A DNA stretch of 64,000 nt from Rhodobacterales bacterium (GTDB lineage Bacteria; Pseudomonadota; Alphaproteobacteria; Rhodobacterales; Rhodobacteraceae): the NCBI GenBank assembly GCA_025362795.1, contig JANYFE010000054.1:52855-116854 (forward strand), in the 5' to 3' direction. The position numbers were made by a program, and so were the translations under genes. This document shows positions 24,919-36,860 of the stretch, in pieces. Below the pieces are notes generated by a model. The model saw only the letters and a program-made list of their open reading frames with translations. It was not told the origin of the DNA and made no database searches. The first letter of the stretch is position 1; every line of letters starts with the position of its first letter.

Positions 24919-25599
24919 ATGATCCCGACCTCCTACCCGCCCGCGCCTGAAATCGCCCGCCTCACCGCCCGCGCCCTTCTGGAAATTCAGGCCGTCCACT
25001 TCAACGCCGCCACCCCGTTCACGCTGGCCTCCGGCCTGCCCTCGCCCACCTACATCGACTGCCGCAAGCTGATCTCCTACCCGCGCATCCGGTCGACCCT
25101 GATGGACTTTCTGACCGCCACCATCATGCGCGACGCCGGGTTCGAGGCGTTCGACAACATCGCCGGTGGCGAAACCGCTGGCATCCCTTTCGCGGCCCTT
25201 GTGGCCGAACGGATGGCCCTGCCGATGACCTATGTCCGCAAGAAACCCAAAGGTTACGGCCGCAACGCCCGCATCGAAGGCGTCATGACCCCCGGGCAGC
25301 GCGTGCTGTTGGTCGAAGACCTTACCACGGATGGCGGCAGCAAGCTGTCCTTCGTCGACGCGATCCGCGAAACCGGCGCCACCTGCGCCCATACCGCTGT
25401 GATCTTTTACTACGGCATCTTTCCCGAAACGACACAGCGTCTGGCCGACCACGGCATCGCCTTGCACCACCTCTGCACCTGGTGGGACGTTCTGGCCGAG
25501 GCCCGTGCCCAATCCGCCTTCGACAGCCAGACCCTGGCAGAGGTCGAAACGTTTCTGCACGATCCCCGCGCCTGGCAAGCGGCCCGCGCAAAAGTATAG
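24919..25599 (+). CDS. pyrE: Orotate phosphoribosyltransferase
   Basis: 226-aa enzyme adding phosphoribose from PRPP to orotate to give OMP. The PRPP-binding loop is [19 protein letters not shown]; other signatures are [18 protein letters not shown] and [22 protein letters not shown] 24919 with AAAGGA upstream. Slightly longer than the E. coli enzyme, as usual in alphaproteobacteria. In line with pyrC, the preceding pathway step but one. Confidence 0.96.
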   Translation: MIPTSYPPAPEIARLTARALLEIQAVHFNAATPFTLASGLPSPTYIDCRKLISYPRIRSTLMDFLTATIMRDAGFEAFDNIAGGETAGIPFAALVAERMALPMTYVRKKPKGYGRNARIEGVMTPGQRVLLVEDLTTDGGSKLSFVDAIRETGATCAHTAVIFYYGIFPETTQRLADHGIALHHLCTWWDVLAEARAQSAFDSQTLAEVETFLHDPRAWQAARAKV

Positions 25600-25625
25600 C
25601 CCGTGCATTTGCGTGGGGGTTGTTC

Positions 25626-25745
25626 TGTGGACAGTTTGGGGGAGAATCGGCCAGTCCCCGCGCTCGCTTGTGGATTGCCAACCTGTACCCCGCAAGATGT
25701 GGTAGGATTGCCTCGCCAACCCGACTCACCACACGCTTATCCACC
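25626..25745. promoter_or_regulatory. DnaA-box-like sites upstream of dnaB
   Basis: TTATCCACC (25737-25745) matches the DnaA box TTATCCACA at eight of nine positions. TGTGGATTG (25669-25677) and TGTGGACAG (25626-25634) are weaker matches on the other strand. They lie in the 234-bp gap before dnaB, which otherwise shows no gene. DnaA control of dnaB is plausible inference. Confidence 0.4.
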
Positions 25746-25833
25746 GACTTATGCCTGCCTTCCCGCGCAGGCCAATGTGGGGCAGTAACGCCCCCGGCCC
25801 GCACCGTATCGGGTCAGTTCCAAAAGGCAGGAC

Positions 25834-28226
<2,393 letters not shown>

Positions 28227-28310
28227 TCCCTCACGCCCTATGGCACCTGTCCGATAAAATCGCCGCCGCAGGCGGCAACCCGGCCACCTCAAACGCTTTC
28301 AACATCATCC

Positions 28311-28334
28311 GTCCCCAAATATCCCCGCCGGAGG
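28311..28334. repeat. CAAATATCCC intergenic element
   Basis: GTCCCCAAATATCCCCGCCG followed by GAGG; related to copies at 9206, 31051 and 39077. In the 247-bp gap between the SDR gene and alr, which otherwise shows no gene. Confidence 0.55.
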
Positions 28335-28473
28335 CCCTTGCTTCCAACCCGCGCTGCGCCCATTCGCCATCCCGCGACAGCCCGGACGCGTGGGGCCTCG
28401 ATGGCCCCCAAGTCCGGCCCCTGCCCCAAGCCACCCCTAGACACCGCCGCACCCGCCTGTCAAAACCCGGGCC

Positions 28474-29523
28474 ATGGCCACCGCGATCCTCACCGTCGAC
28501 CTTGATGCCCTTTCCACCAACTGGCGGGCGCTCGATCGTGCCTCGGCGTCCGGCGTCCAGACCGCAGGCGTGGTCAAGGCGGATGCCTATGGCCTTGGCC
28601 TCGGTCCGGTCGTGACCGCCCTCGCCACCGCCGGCGCTCGCCGCTTCTTTGTCGCCGCCACCGAAGAAGGCGTTCAGGCCCGCGCCGCTCTCGGCACCGG
28701 TCCCCAGATCAACATCCTGTCCGGCCACATGCACGGCGACACCGCCAGCCTGCGCGACCACGACCTGACCCCGATGCTCAACTCGCTGGATCAGGTCACC
28801 CGCCACCTCGAATCCCTGCCCGGCCACGCGTTCGGCGTGCAGCTTGACACCGGCATGAACCGTCTGGGGATGGAAGAGCAGGAATGGGAGGCTGTCGCCC
28901 CGTTCGTTCTCGACGCCGGCCCCGAGCTTCTCATGTCTCACCTCGCCTGTGCCGACGATCCCGACCATGCCCTGAACGAGGTGCAACTCGCCAACTTCCA
29001 CGCGATGACCGATGGCACCGGCCTGCCGCGCAGCCTCGCGGCCACCGGCGGCATCCTCCTTGGCCCGAAATACCACTTCGATCTGACCCGCCCCGGCATT
29101 GGCCTCTATGGCTGCAAACCTTACGAAGGTGCGGCCCGCGTCGTCGGCCTCAGCCTGCCCGTCATCCAGACCCGCATGGTCGCCGCGGGCGAGCCGGTCG
29201 GTTATGCCTGCACCTGGACCGCCGAAAAACCGACCCTGATCGCCACCGTTCAGGGCGGCTATGCCGACGGCATCCTGCGCACCCTGTCCAACCGCGCCCT
29301 TCTCTGGGCCGGCGAAGTGCCTTGCCCTGTGGTCGGCCGCGTCTCGATGGATCTGATCACTGTCGATGTCTCGCACCTCGCCACCATCCCCGACGCGCTG
29401 GACCTGCTCGGCCCGATGCAAAGCGTCGACCAGCTGGCTGACACCGCAGGCACCATCGGCTACGAAGTGCTGACCCGCCTCGCCCCCCGCCTCAACCGCC
29501 GCTATCTGGAAAGCCGCCGGTGA
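28474..29523 (+). CDS. alr: Alanine racemase
   Basis: 349-aa PLP enzyme making D-alanine for peptidoglycan. PLP-binding Lys in [13 protein letters not shown]; the second catalytic Tyr region is [15 protein letters not shown]-terminal beta domain with [12 protein letters not shown]. Overlaps the mlaE start (GTGA), forming an operon alr-mlaE-mlaF. Confidence 0.95.
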   Translation: MATAILTVDLDALSTNWRALDRASASGVQTAGVVKADAYGLGLGPVVTALATAGARRFFVAATEEGVQARAALGTGPQINILSGHMHGDTASLRDHDLTPMLNSLDQVTRHLESLPGHAFGVQLDTGMNRLGMEEQEWEAVAPFVLDAGPELLMSHLACADDPDHALNEVQLANFHAMTDGTGLPRSLAATGGILLGPKYHFDLTRPGIGLYGCKPYEGAARVVGLSLPVIQTRMVAAGEPVGYACTWTAEKPTLIATVQGGYADGILRTLSNRALLWAGEVPCPVVGRVSMDLITVDVSHLATIPDALDLLGPMQSVDQLADTAGTIGYEVLTRLAPRLNRRYLESRR

Positions 29524-30296
29524 CAAAGTTCCTCGCCGCCATCGGCCGCCCGACCCTCGCCGCCCTCGCGGCCCTGGGCCGCATCGTGCTGTTTGCCGCC
29601 CAAACCCTGCGCCACCTCGTCGCCCCGCCGTTCTACCTGCGCGAGTTTGGCCAAAGCCTTTTGCAAATCGGCTGGTTCTCGCTGCCGGTCGTCGGCCTCA
29701 CCGCGTTCTTCACCGGCGGCGCATTGGCCCTGCAAATCTTCTCCGGCGGATCGCGGTTCTCCGCCGAGGCTGTGGTGCCCCAGATCGTCGCCATCGGCAT
29801 GGCGCGCGAGCTTGGCCCCGTCCTCGGCGGCCTGATGGTCGCCGCCCGCGTCGCCTCCTCGATCGCCGCCGAAATCGGCACGATGAAAGTCACCGAACAG
29901 GTCGACGCCCTCGTTACCCTGTCGACCCATCCGATGAAGTATCTCACCGTCCCCCGTGTCCTTGCCGCCACCCTCGCGGTTCCGGTCCTCGTGGCGGTCG
30001 GCGACAGCATTGGTATTGCGGGCGGCTGGCTGGTCGGCATCAGCAAACTGGGCTTTAACTCCACCACCTACCTCAAGAACACCACCGACTTCCTGCAATT
30101 CTGGGACGTGGGGTCGGGCCTCGTCAAAGGCGCGGTGTTCGGTTTCATCGTGGCATTGATGGGCTGCTACTACGGCCTGAACTCCGGTCGCGGCGCGCAA
30201 GGCGTCGGTGCCGCCACCAAATCCGCCGTCGTCGCCGCCTCGGTCGCGATCCTCGCCGCCAATTACGTCCTCACCGGCCTTTTCTTCACAACATGA
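29520..30296 (+). CDS. mlaE: MlaE-family ABC transporter permease
   Basis: 258-aa inner-membrane permease of the phospholipid/intermembrane transport (Mla) system, with about five helices and the MlaE signature [39 protein letters not shown]. It begins at a GTG overlapping the alr stop and overlaps mlaF by 4 bp. The periplasmic MlaD subunit is not encoded nearby. Confidence 0.92.
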   Translation: MTKFLAAIGRPTLAALAALGRIVLFAAQTLRHLVAPPFYLREFGQSLLQIGWFSLPVVGLTAFFTGGALALQIFSGGSRFSAEAVVPQIVAIGMARELGPVLGGLMVAARVASSIAAEIGTMKVTEQVDALVTLSTHPMKYLTVPRVLAATLAVPVLVAVGDSIGIAGGWLVGISKLGFNSTTYLKNTTDFLQFWDVGSGLVKGAVFGFIVALMGCYYGLNSGRGAQGVGAATKSAVVAASVAILAANYVLTGLFFTT

Positions 30297-31039
30297 TCAC
30301 CCTGACCGGCGTTCACAAAACCTTCGGCCCCAACCGCGTGTTGCGCGGCGTCACCCTGACCATCCCCAAAGCCTCCAGCATGGTGATCATCGGCGGCTCT
30401 GGCACCGGAAAATCGGTGCTGTTGAAATGCATCCTCGGCCTTGTCAAACCCGATCAGGGCAGCATAACCCTCGACGGCATCGACGCCCTGAAGACCGAGC
30501 GCGACGCCTTCCTCGCCCGCTTTGGCATGCTGTTTCAGGGCGGCGCCTTGTTCGACAGCATGCGGGTCTGGGAAAACGTCGCCTTCCGCCTGATGCGCGG
30601 CCCCAAGGCGCTGCCCAAGGCAGACGCCCGCACCATCGCCCTTGAAAAACTCCGCCGTGTCGGCCTGACCCCCGACAAGGCCGACCTCTTCCCCGCCGAA
30701 CTGTCAGGCGGCATGCAAAAACGCGTCGGCCTCGCCCGCGCCATCGCGGCAGAGCCGGAAATCATCTTCTTCGACGAACCCACCACCGGCCTTGACCCGA
30801 TCATGGCCGGCGTCATCAATGCCCTGATCCGCGAGATCGTCACCGAAATGGGTGTCACCGCCATGACGATCACCCATGACATGACGAGCGTCCGCGCCAT
30901 CGCCGACCGGGTCGCCATGCTGCACGACGGCCTGATCCGCTGGACCGGCCCGGTCGAACAAATGGACGAGGCCCGCGACCCCTATCTGCAACAATTCATC
31001 CACGGCAGGGCAACCGGCCCGATCGCTGCCGTCCGCTGA
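30293..31039 (+). CDS. mlaF: MlaF-family ABC transporter ATPase
   Basis: 248-aa ATP-binding subunit that powers lipid movement with the MlaE permease. Walker A GGSGTGKSV, signature LSGGMQKRVGLARAIA, Walker B IIFFDEPTTGLDP, and H-loop ITHDM. ATG overlaps the mlaE stop (ATGA). A repeat element follows the stop. Confidence 0.94.
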   Translation: MITLTGVHKTFGPNRVLRGVTLTIPKASSMVIIGGSGTGKSVLLKCILGLVKPDQGSITLDGIDALKTERDAFLARFGMLFQGGALFDSMRVWENVAFRLMRGPKALPKADARTIALEKLRRVGLTPDKADLFPAELSGGMQKRVGLARAIAAEPEIIFFDEPTTGLDPIMAGVINALIREIVTEMGVTAMTITHDMTSVRAIADRVAMLHDGLIRWTGPVEQMDEARDPYLQQFIHGRATGPIAAVR

Positions 31040-31050
31040 CCCCGGATTTC

Positions 31051-31078
31051 AACTGTCCCTAAATATCCCCGCCGGAGG
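31051..31078. repeat. CAAATATCCC intergenic element
   Basis: AACTGTCCCTAAATATCCCC then GCCGGAGG, 12 bases after the mlaF stop. Closest to the copies at 9206 and 28311. Confidence 0.55.
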
Positions 31079-31143
31079 CTCCGGCCCCATCCACACCACG
31101 GCCGTTTCAAGCTTGCGCCACAATCGCGCCCCATCCGAACCGG

Positions 31144-32054
31144 TTGAAACACGTCCCCCTCCTGCTGACCGCGCTCGCGGCCTGCGCCGCGCCGTCTGAC
31201 GACAATCGAGTGGCGAAAACCTCTCTGCCCAAGGCGCTGCCACGCCCGACTATGCTCAGCCAGACCGCACCTACGTGTCCGATTGCCTGTAACACGGCTA
31301 TCAGATCGAATATCTGGGCGCGGGCGGTCGTGCCTTCCTTTGCTATCCGGGCAACATCCGTGCGGTGCAGGGCGACTGCCAGACCATCGCCTCCGAAGTT
31401 TGCTTTCGCGACGCGGCCACCAGCTACAACCCCGCGACACATCAAAGGGGCGGCACGTTCGCCTGCACCAACCGCAGCGCCCTGTCGGTCCACAACGTCG
31501 CCCGGCGACTGATCCGCGCCATCGGCCTTTTCCTCCTGCTCGCCCTGCTGCCGACCTTCCGCCACGCCGAGCGGCCAAATGGCTCGGCCGAATTCAATCC
31601 CAAGCGGGACATCAAGCAGATCTTGCCCGTCACTTCGGACATCATCTGGCGCGGACCCCGCATCTGCTTTGGTCACCAACTCGGCACGTCCTGCGCCGAC
31701 ATCATCATCGGCCATGGCAGCGATGGTCACTTCGCCGCCACGGGCCGCAGTGCCCCGGTGCCGTTCACCCTCGACATCAGCACCGTGATGGAAAGCCCCG
31801 GCGACACCTGGCTTCCCACGCGCAACTACAGCCGCAAGCTGACGATGGCCACGACCTGGCCGCTGCACGACCCCTTGACGACACCCGCAAACGCCGGGGC
31901 GGTTCCAGCGATAGCCAAAGCCGTCCTTGCCGCAACCTGCTGCATCGGCGGCCAAATCGGTGAGAACACCACATTCGCGATGATCGACGATTCCGCCGCA
32001 AAACCCGCGCTACGGCATTTCCCCAAGATCATGGCAATCCCGACCGCGCGGTGA
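31144..32054 (+). pseudogene. Decayed lipoprotein-like gene
   Basis: The first frame (31144) gives a lipoprotein-type signal, KHVPLLLTALAACAAPSDD. From about 31240 the plausible coding frame shifts: it reads ATPDYAQPDRTYVSDCL, then an in-frame TAA, then HGYQIEYLGAGGRAFLCYPG and an open stretch to 32054 (from 31365, 229 codons). The later frame has good third-position GC and several Cys residues. So at least one frameshift and one nonsense codon separate the parts. I do not recognise the family; the 229-codon segment alone might still be expressed. Confidence 0.5.
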
Positions 32055-32217
32055 GGCTAACATGCCAGGATCGTGCATCTGACCTGTTCGCTGTGGCGCA
32101 AACTCTGACTACGCCCCGTCACGCTATTTTTTGTCGCCAGATTTCTCCGCCACAGGCTCCCACGCCGCAGCCGACGCCACCTTGACCGCCCCGCCGCAAC
32201 GCACCACCCTTGCCCGC

Positions 32218-32643
32218 ATGAAATACGCCAACCTCGCCCTCCTCATCCTGTTCCCCATCGCCTGGTTCGCCCCCCTGCTGCGCGCGGCGATCCTGCCGAT
32301 CTTCGGAATGGACGAGATTTCGGTCGTCTCTGGCCTGCAAAGCCTGTGGGGCACCGATCCCGCACTGGCCTTGCTCGTCACCTTCCTCGCCATTTTCGCG
32401 CCCTATGCCAAAACCCTCGGCCTCGCGCTGATCCACTGGCACCTGCTGTCCCCGAAAACCCTGCCCGCCCTGCACATTCTGGGCAAGCTGGCGATGGCGG
32501 ATGTCTTTCTGATCGCCGTCTACATCGTGCTCGCCAAAGGCGTCGGCCATGCCACGATCGAAACCGCCTGGGGCCTTTATCTGTTCACCGCCTGCATCCT
32601 GGCCTCGCTTGCCCTATCCTGGGCCAGCGCGGTCAAAGGATGA
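32218..32643 (+). CDS. PqiA-domain membrane protein
   Basis: 141-aa protein resembling one paraquat-inducible protein A domain, with four predicted helices (ALLILFPIAWFAPLLRA, ALALLVTFLAIFAPYAK, MADVFLIAVYIVLAKG, YLFTACILASLALSWAS). PqiA proteins work with MCE lipid transporters in the envelope; here only one domain is present and no MCE gene adjoins, though mlaEF lie 1.2 kb upstream. ATG 32218. Its end overlaps the convergent RTX gene by 11 bp. Confidence 0.75.
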   Translation: MKYANLALLILFPIAWFAPLLRAAILPIFGMDEISVVSGLQSLWGTDPALALLVTFLAIFAPYAKTLGLALIHWHLLSPKTLPALHILGKLAMADVFLIAVYIVLAKGVGHATIETAWGLYLFTACILASLALSWASAVKG

Positions 32644-33742
32644 AATCGTTCGCCGTCAGGTCAAAAGTGCCGACAAGCCTGATTTCCATCGTCACAAGAT
32701 CGCCGTCCGGCCCGAAATATCCCATCTGCACCAAGGTGTTCGCGCCCTGCTTTTCATAACGGACTTCGTGCGTTGGGGCGTTGACGGGCAAGGCAAAGCT
32801 CGCCTGCCCCACAAAATGCACGTTGCCCGGTATCGCCAGAAGGTCGATCCGGTCCAGTCCCTGTTCAAAGTCGGAAATCACGTCCGGCGCGCCCGGGTCA
32901 GAGTCCAACTGGCTTGAAAAGATGAACCTGTCCGCCCCGGCCCCGCCCACCATCTGATCGGTGCCGCCGCCGCCCGACAGCAGGTCCGCCCCGTCGCCGC
33001 CAGAGATGCGGTCGTCGCCGGCGCCGCCTTTCAGATAATCGCTGCCGCCCATCCCCTGTAACACGTCATTGCCACTGCCGCCGTCGATCACATCGCGCAG
33101 GTCGCCCGCGATGATATTGTCCGACTGCCCGGTGCCAAGCATGTTCAGCCGCTCGATCCCGGTCAACGCCAACCCGTGACCCACCTGTCGCCCGGCACCG
33201 CCATCGTGAATGTCGATCGCAACGCCGCTGTCCAGCCAGACGCTCAGGTTGCCGCCAAAGGTATCTATGCCATCTCCACCATCTGCCAGACCCGACACCT
33301 CGGACAGCAAGTCATTCCCGGTGCCGCCAAACAGCGAATCCGCGCCGCTGTTGCCGGTCAGGTTGTCGTTGCCATCGCCGCCATAAAGCGCCGTGGCCAC
33401 CGTCGCACCGCCCATATAATCGTTGCCGGCAAGGCCAATCACCGTCACCTTGTCGGACGCGGACCAATTGCTGAACAACAGCGGCTTCAAGGTGAACTGG
33501 ATGATGCTGTCCGAATAGACCACCAGACGGTTGCCCCCCGCGCTGCCGATGATCGACGCAGCGGGTTGGGGAATAGGTGACGCCTGCCCCATGAACAACT
33601 GGCTTTCGGTAAAGCTGGCGATGGTGACGGCATTGAACCCGCGCCCGCCGTTGGTGTAGGTCAGCGACCCGACAGGATCGCCCTGCAAGCCGCGATAATC
33701 CGTCGTCATTCCAATCAAGAGGGACTGTGTGGTCAAACTCAT
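32633..33742 (-). CDS. RTX calcium-binding repeat protein
   Basis: 369-aa putative type I-secreted protein. Residues 1-110 are an unrecognised N-terminal domain (ends VIGLAGNDYMGG), followed by RTX repeats (LYGGDGNDNLTGNSGADSLFGG, GGSGNDVLQGMGGSDYLKGG, GGAGDDRISGG) and a C-terminal region with ISDFEQGLDRIDL and the end FDLTANDFIL, typical of the secretion signal. ATG 33742 has GGAGCG seven bases upstream. It sits next to a broken paralogue with which it shares the IERLNMLGTGQSDNI block. Confidence 0.85.
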   Translation of the reverse strand: MSLTTQSLLIGMTTDYRGLQGDPVGSLTYTNGGRGFNAVTIASFTESQLFMGQASPIPQPAASIIGSAGGNRLVVYSDSIIQFTLKPLLFSNWSASDKVTVIGLAGNDYMGGATVATALYGGDGNDNLTGNSGADSLFGGTGNDLLSEVSGLADGGDGIDTFGGNLSVWLDSGVAIDIHDGGAGRQVGHGLALTGIERLNMLGTGQSDNIIAGDLRDVIDGGSGNDVLQGMGGSDYLKGGAGDDRISGGDGADLLSGGGGTDQMVGGAGADRFIFSSQLDSDPGAPDVISDFEQGLDRIDLLAIPGNVHFVGQASFALPVNAPTHEVRYEKQGANTLVQMGYFGPDGDLVTMEIRLVGTFDLTANDFIL

Positions 33743-33912
33743 GTTCAGCGCTCCAATACGACACCAAAGACTCAAATTCCCTTGCTTTGCTAGCATACCG
33801 ATGAAAGGCCGCATAGCGCGAGCGAGTTGGCCCTCGGCTGTCAAAGCCGGGGCTCGCCGCGCCGCCGCTGTCATTTGGACCTGTGGGCCGAACCGCTTGC
33901 CCGCACGCCGGG

Positions 33913-34649
33913 CTACAGGATGAAATCTGCCGCCGAAAGGCCGATCAGCCCGCACAGTTGCTCAACGGTATCCGTCGCGGTCTGGTGATATCGCGGCTGC
34001 GGTCCGTAAAACTCTGCGAATGCCATCTGCCCGATGAAGCCAAAGGCTGCATTTGTCGGGTCACTGCCGCCCTAATGCACCGCGTCGATCAGATACAGGT
34101 CGATCAGATCGCTGCCACGGTCAAAATCGGAGACCACATCCCGCGCCGCCGCCGTGCCAATCTCGCCCAGGTTCTGGAACAGAAATCGGTCCGCCCCACC
34201 CGTGATCCGGTCATTGCCACGGTCGCCGAACAGCACATCGTCGCCACTGCCGCTCTCCACCCGGTCCGTGCCAGCACCGCCAAGGATTGTATCTCCCAGC
34301 GCTTCGCCGGTCAGCATGTCGGCAGATCCCGATCCGACAAAGAACATCCTCTCGACATTGGCGATCTTCAGACCGTTGCCGATAGCGCGGCCACTTCCGC
34401 CATCGGCAAGGCTCAGGTTCCCCGCGACACCGGGCGCCACCTGAATGTCGAACTCGTCGGTGCCCGCCCCGCCATCCACCACGCCCAGACTGGCCGTGAT
34501 CAAATCGTCGCCCTCGCCGCCATACAGGTTGTTGTTGCCGCGCTGAATGTCACCGACGTCCGCGCCGCGTAGGTAAAATCAATCACCGTCACGTCGTTCA
34601 GAACGTTCAGGCCGCAATCATGCGCGGTAGCAACTGTTAAAGTCGTCAT
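33913..34649 (-). pseudogene. Broken RTX paralogue
   Basis: Starts at ATG 34649 (MTTLTVATAHDCGLNVLNDV). Around 34565-34580 the frame must shift to continue as ADVGDIQRGNNNLYGGEGDD and then LITASLGVVDGGAG...NVERMFFVGSGSADMLTGEALGD and RTX repeats. An in-frame TAG at 34072-34074 (after LYLIDAVH) interrupts it, yet the same frame continues through GGSDPTNAAFGFIGQ to IGLSAADFIL and a second TAG at 33913, a normal RTX C-terminus. So two lesions, one frameshift and one nonsense. The adjacent gene at 32633 is an intact relative. Confidence 0.75.
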
Positions 34650-34761
34650 GTCCTTTCCCTTTATCGCGTTACCGGAAATCAGCCGGGCATTCGGCACCGC
34701 CTGCCGCTGTGTCAAAACCGCCTGCCTTGCACCGCGCCCGCCACTCTGCCAAACAGCCACC

Positions 34762-36117
34762 ATGGCAAAAGCCCCCACCTTCACCTGCACCGCCTGCGGT
34801 GCCGCCCACAACAAATGGAGCGGGCGCTGCGACGCCTGCGGTGGCTGGAACACCATTCTCGAAGAGGCTCCCTTGTCCACCGGCCCCAAGGCGCTTGGCG
34901 GCAAAGGCAAATCCATTCCCCTCACCGACCTTGCCACCCAGGAAGCCTCGCCGCCCCGCGCTGCCAGCGGCATCAATGAACTTGACCGCGTGCTGGGCGG
35001 TGGCCTTGTCCCCGCCTCCGCCATCCTGGTCGGCGGCGACCCCGGCATCGGCAAATCGACGCTCCTTTTGCAAGCCGCCGCCGCTTTCGCCCGCAAGGGC
35101 CTGCCCTGCATGTATATCTCGGGCGAAGAAGCCGCCGCACAGGTCCAGATGCGCGCCCACCGCCTTGGCCTGACCGACGCCAAAGTGGCCCTTGGCACCG
35201 AAACCAACCTGCGCGACATCCTGACCACGCTTGACACCCACCGCCCCGGCCTTGCCATCATCGATTCAATCCAGACCATGTGGCTCGACACGGTGGACTC
35301 AGCTCCCGGCTCGGTATCGCAAGTCCGCGCCGCCTCCCACGAGCTTGTAACCTTCGCCAAGAAACGCGGCGTGTCGGTCATCCTCGTCGGCCATGTCACC
35401 AAGGAAGGCCAGATCGCCGGCCCCCGCGTCATCGAACACATGGTCGATACCGTCCTCTATTTCGAAGGCGAGCGCGGCCACCAGTTCCGCATCCTGCGCG
35501 CCGTCAAAAACCGCTTCGGCCCGGCGGACGAGATTGGCGTGTTCGAAATGACCGGCGACGGCTTGTCCGAGGTTACAAATCCCTCTGCCCTGTTCCTGTC
35601 CGACCGCGAAAAAGCCACCCCCGGCAGCGCCGTCTTTGCGGGCATCGAAGGCACGAGGCCAGTCCTCACCGAAATTCAGGCGCTCGTCGCCCCCTCCACC
35701 CTCGGCACCCCCAGACGCACCGTCGTCGGCATCGACGGCGGTCGCCTGTCCACCATCCTTGCGGTGCTGGAGGCGCGCTGTGGCATATCCTTTGCCGGGC
35801 TTGATGTGTTCCTGAACGTCGCGGGCGGCATGCGCGTCAGTGAACCCGCCGCCGACCTCGCCGTGGCCGGAGCCATCCTTTCCGCGCGTGAGGATGTGGC
35901 AATTCCGCCAGACATGGTGCTTTTTGGCGAAATCTCTCTGTCCGGTGCCCTGCGTCCGGTGGGTCAGACGGAAAACAGGTTGAAAGAAGCCTCGAAACTT
36001 GGTTTCACCGACGCAATTGCGCCGTCGCGGTCCAAACTGGGCCAGGACACGGGGATGCGGGTGCGCGAGATGCCCGACCTCACGGCGTTTGTGGGCGAAA
36101 TGTTCGGCGCAGGCTGA
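34762..36117 (+). CDS. radA: DNA repair protein RadA
   Basis: 451-aa RecA-like branch-migration ATPase. N-terminal zinc finger (CTAC...CDACGGWNT), Walker A GGDPGIGKSTLLLQ, the RadA-specific KNRFG motif (AVKNRFGPADE) and a C-terminal Lon-like domain (GGMRVSEPAADLAVAGAILSA). ATG 34762 is chosen from the conserved MAKAPTFTCTACG; the open frame extends upstream to 34648. Forms a probable operon with cvpA. Confidence 0.95.
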   Translation: MAKAPTFTCTACGAAHNKWSGRCDACGGWNTILEEAPLSTGPKALGGKGKSIPLTDLATQEASPPRAASGINELDRVLGGGLVPASAILVGGDPGIGKSTLLLQAAAAFARKGLPCMYISGEEAAAQVQMRAHRLGLTDAKVALGTETNLRDILTTLDTHRPGLAIIDSIQTMWLDTVDSAPGSVSQVRAASHELVTFAKKRGVSVILVGHVTKEGQIAGPRVIEHMVDTVLYFEGERGHQFRILRAVKNRFGPADEIGVFEMTGDGLSEVTNPSALFLSDREKATPGSAVFAGIEGTRPVLTEIQALVAPSTLGTPRRTVVGIDGGRLSTILAVLEARCGISFAGLDVFLNVAGGMRVSEPAADLAVAGAILSAREDVAIPPDMVLFGEISLSGALRPVGQTENRLKEASKLGFTDAIAPSRSKLGQDTGMRVREMPDLTAFVGEMFGAG

Positions 36118-36136
36118 CTGGCCGGGGAGTGGATGA

Positions 36137-36766
36137 ATGCAAGGCTTTACCCTCATTGACGGCATCGCGGCGGGCATCATCGTGCTGTCGGCAATCCTGT
36201 CCTATTCCCGCGGCTTCGTGCGCGAAGGCATGGCCATTGCGGGCTGGGTCGGCGCCGCCGTCCTTGCCTTCGTCTTTGCCCCCACCGTGCAGCCCCTGGT
36301 CAAGGAAATCCCGGTCCTCAACAAATTCCTCGCCGACAGCTGCGAATTGTCCATCATTGCAGCCTTTGCCGGCGTGTTTGCGGTCGGCCTCGTCGTAGCC
36401 TCTCTGTTCACCCCGCTGTTCTCCTCCGTTGTCCAACGCTCCGCGCTCGGCGGCATCGACCAAGGCCTCGGCTTCCTGTTCGGCGTGGTGCGCGGCGTCC
36501 TGTTGGTGGCGGTCGCTTTTTTCGTCTACGACAAAGCCAGCCTGACCAATTCGATTCCGATGGTCGACAATTCCCGCTCGGCCAAGGTCTTTGCCTCGTT
36601 TCAGGACAAGATCAACGGCATGGTCCCCGAAAACGTGCCAAACTGGATCGTCGGGCGCTATAACCAGCTGACCTCGGCCTGCGCCTCGACCGCCACCGCA
36701 GCCCCGACCGCTCCCGCAACCGACGGCACGACCGCCCCGGCTGCCCCCGCCGCACCCTCCAACTGA
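36137..36766 (+). CDS. cvpA: CvpA-family membrane protein
   Basis: 209-aa inner-membrane protein with four helices (DGIAAGIIVLSAILSYSRGFVREG begins the family signature). Linked to colicin V export and envelope/bile resistance in enterobacteria; general role unclear. The C-terminal 30 residues are an Ala/Pro/Thr tail. Directly after radA (19-bp gap) and 94 bp before purF, the usual order. Confidence 0.88.
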   Translation: MQGFTLIDGIAAGIIVLSAILSYSRGFVREGMAIAGWVGAAVLAFVFAPTVQPLVKEIPVLNKFLADSCELSIIAAFAGVFAVGLVVASLFTPLFSSVVQRSALGGIDQGLGFLFGVVRGVLLVAVAFFVYDKASLTNSIPMVDNSRSAKVFASFQDKINGMVPENVPNWIVGRYNQLTSACASTATAAPTAPATDGTTAPAAPAAPSN

Positions 36767-36860
36767 CCCGATCACATTGCCGCATTGCGGCGACGAGGGG
36801 GTGACACTCCCTTTGCAACCCACTACATACCCCGCATCCCCTACAGGATTCGGAGGCTCC

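Noticed and set aside
23815..25719. A 634-codon minus-strand frame across pyrC and pyrE
   Set aside because: Antisense shadow of two well-recognised genes; glycine-rich with no motif.
25600..25833. Possible replication origin before dnaB
   Set aside because: Only one good DnaA box, no AT-rich unwinding element and none of the usual origin neighbours (dnaA, hemE, parAB).
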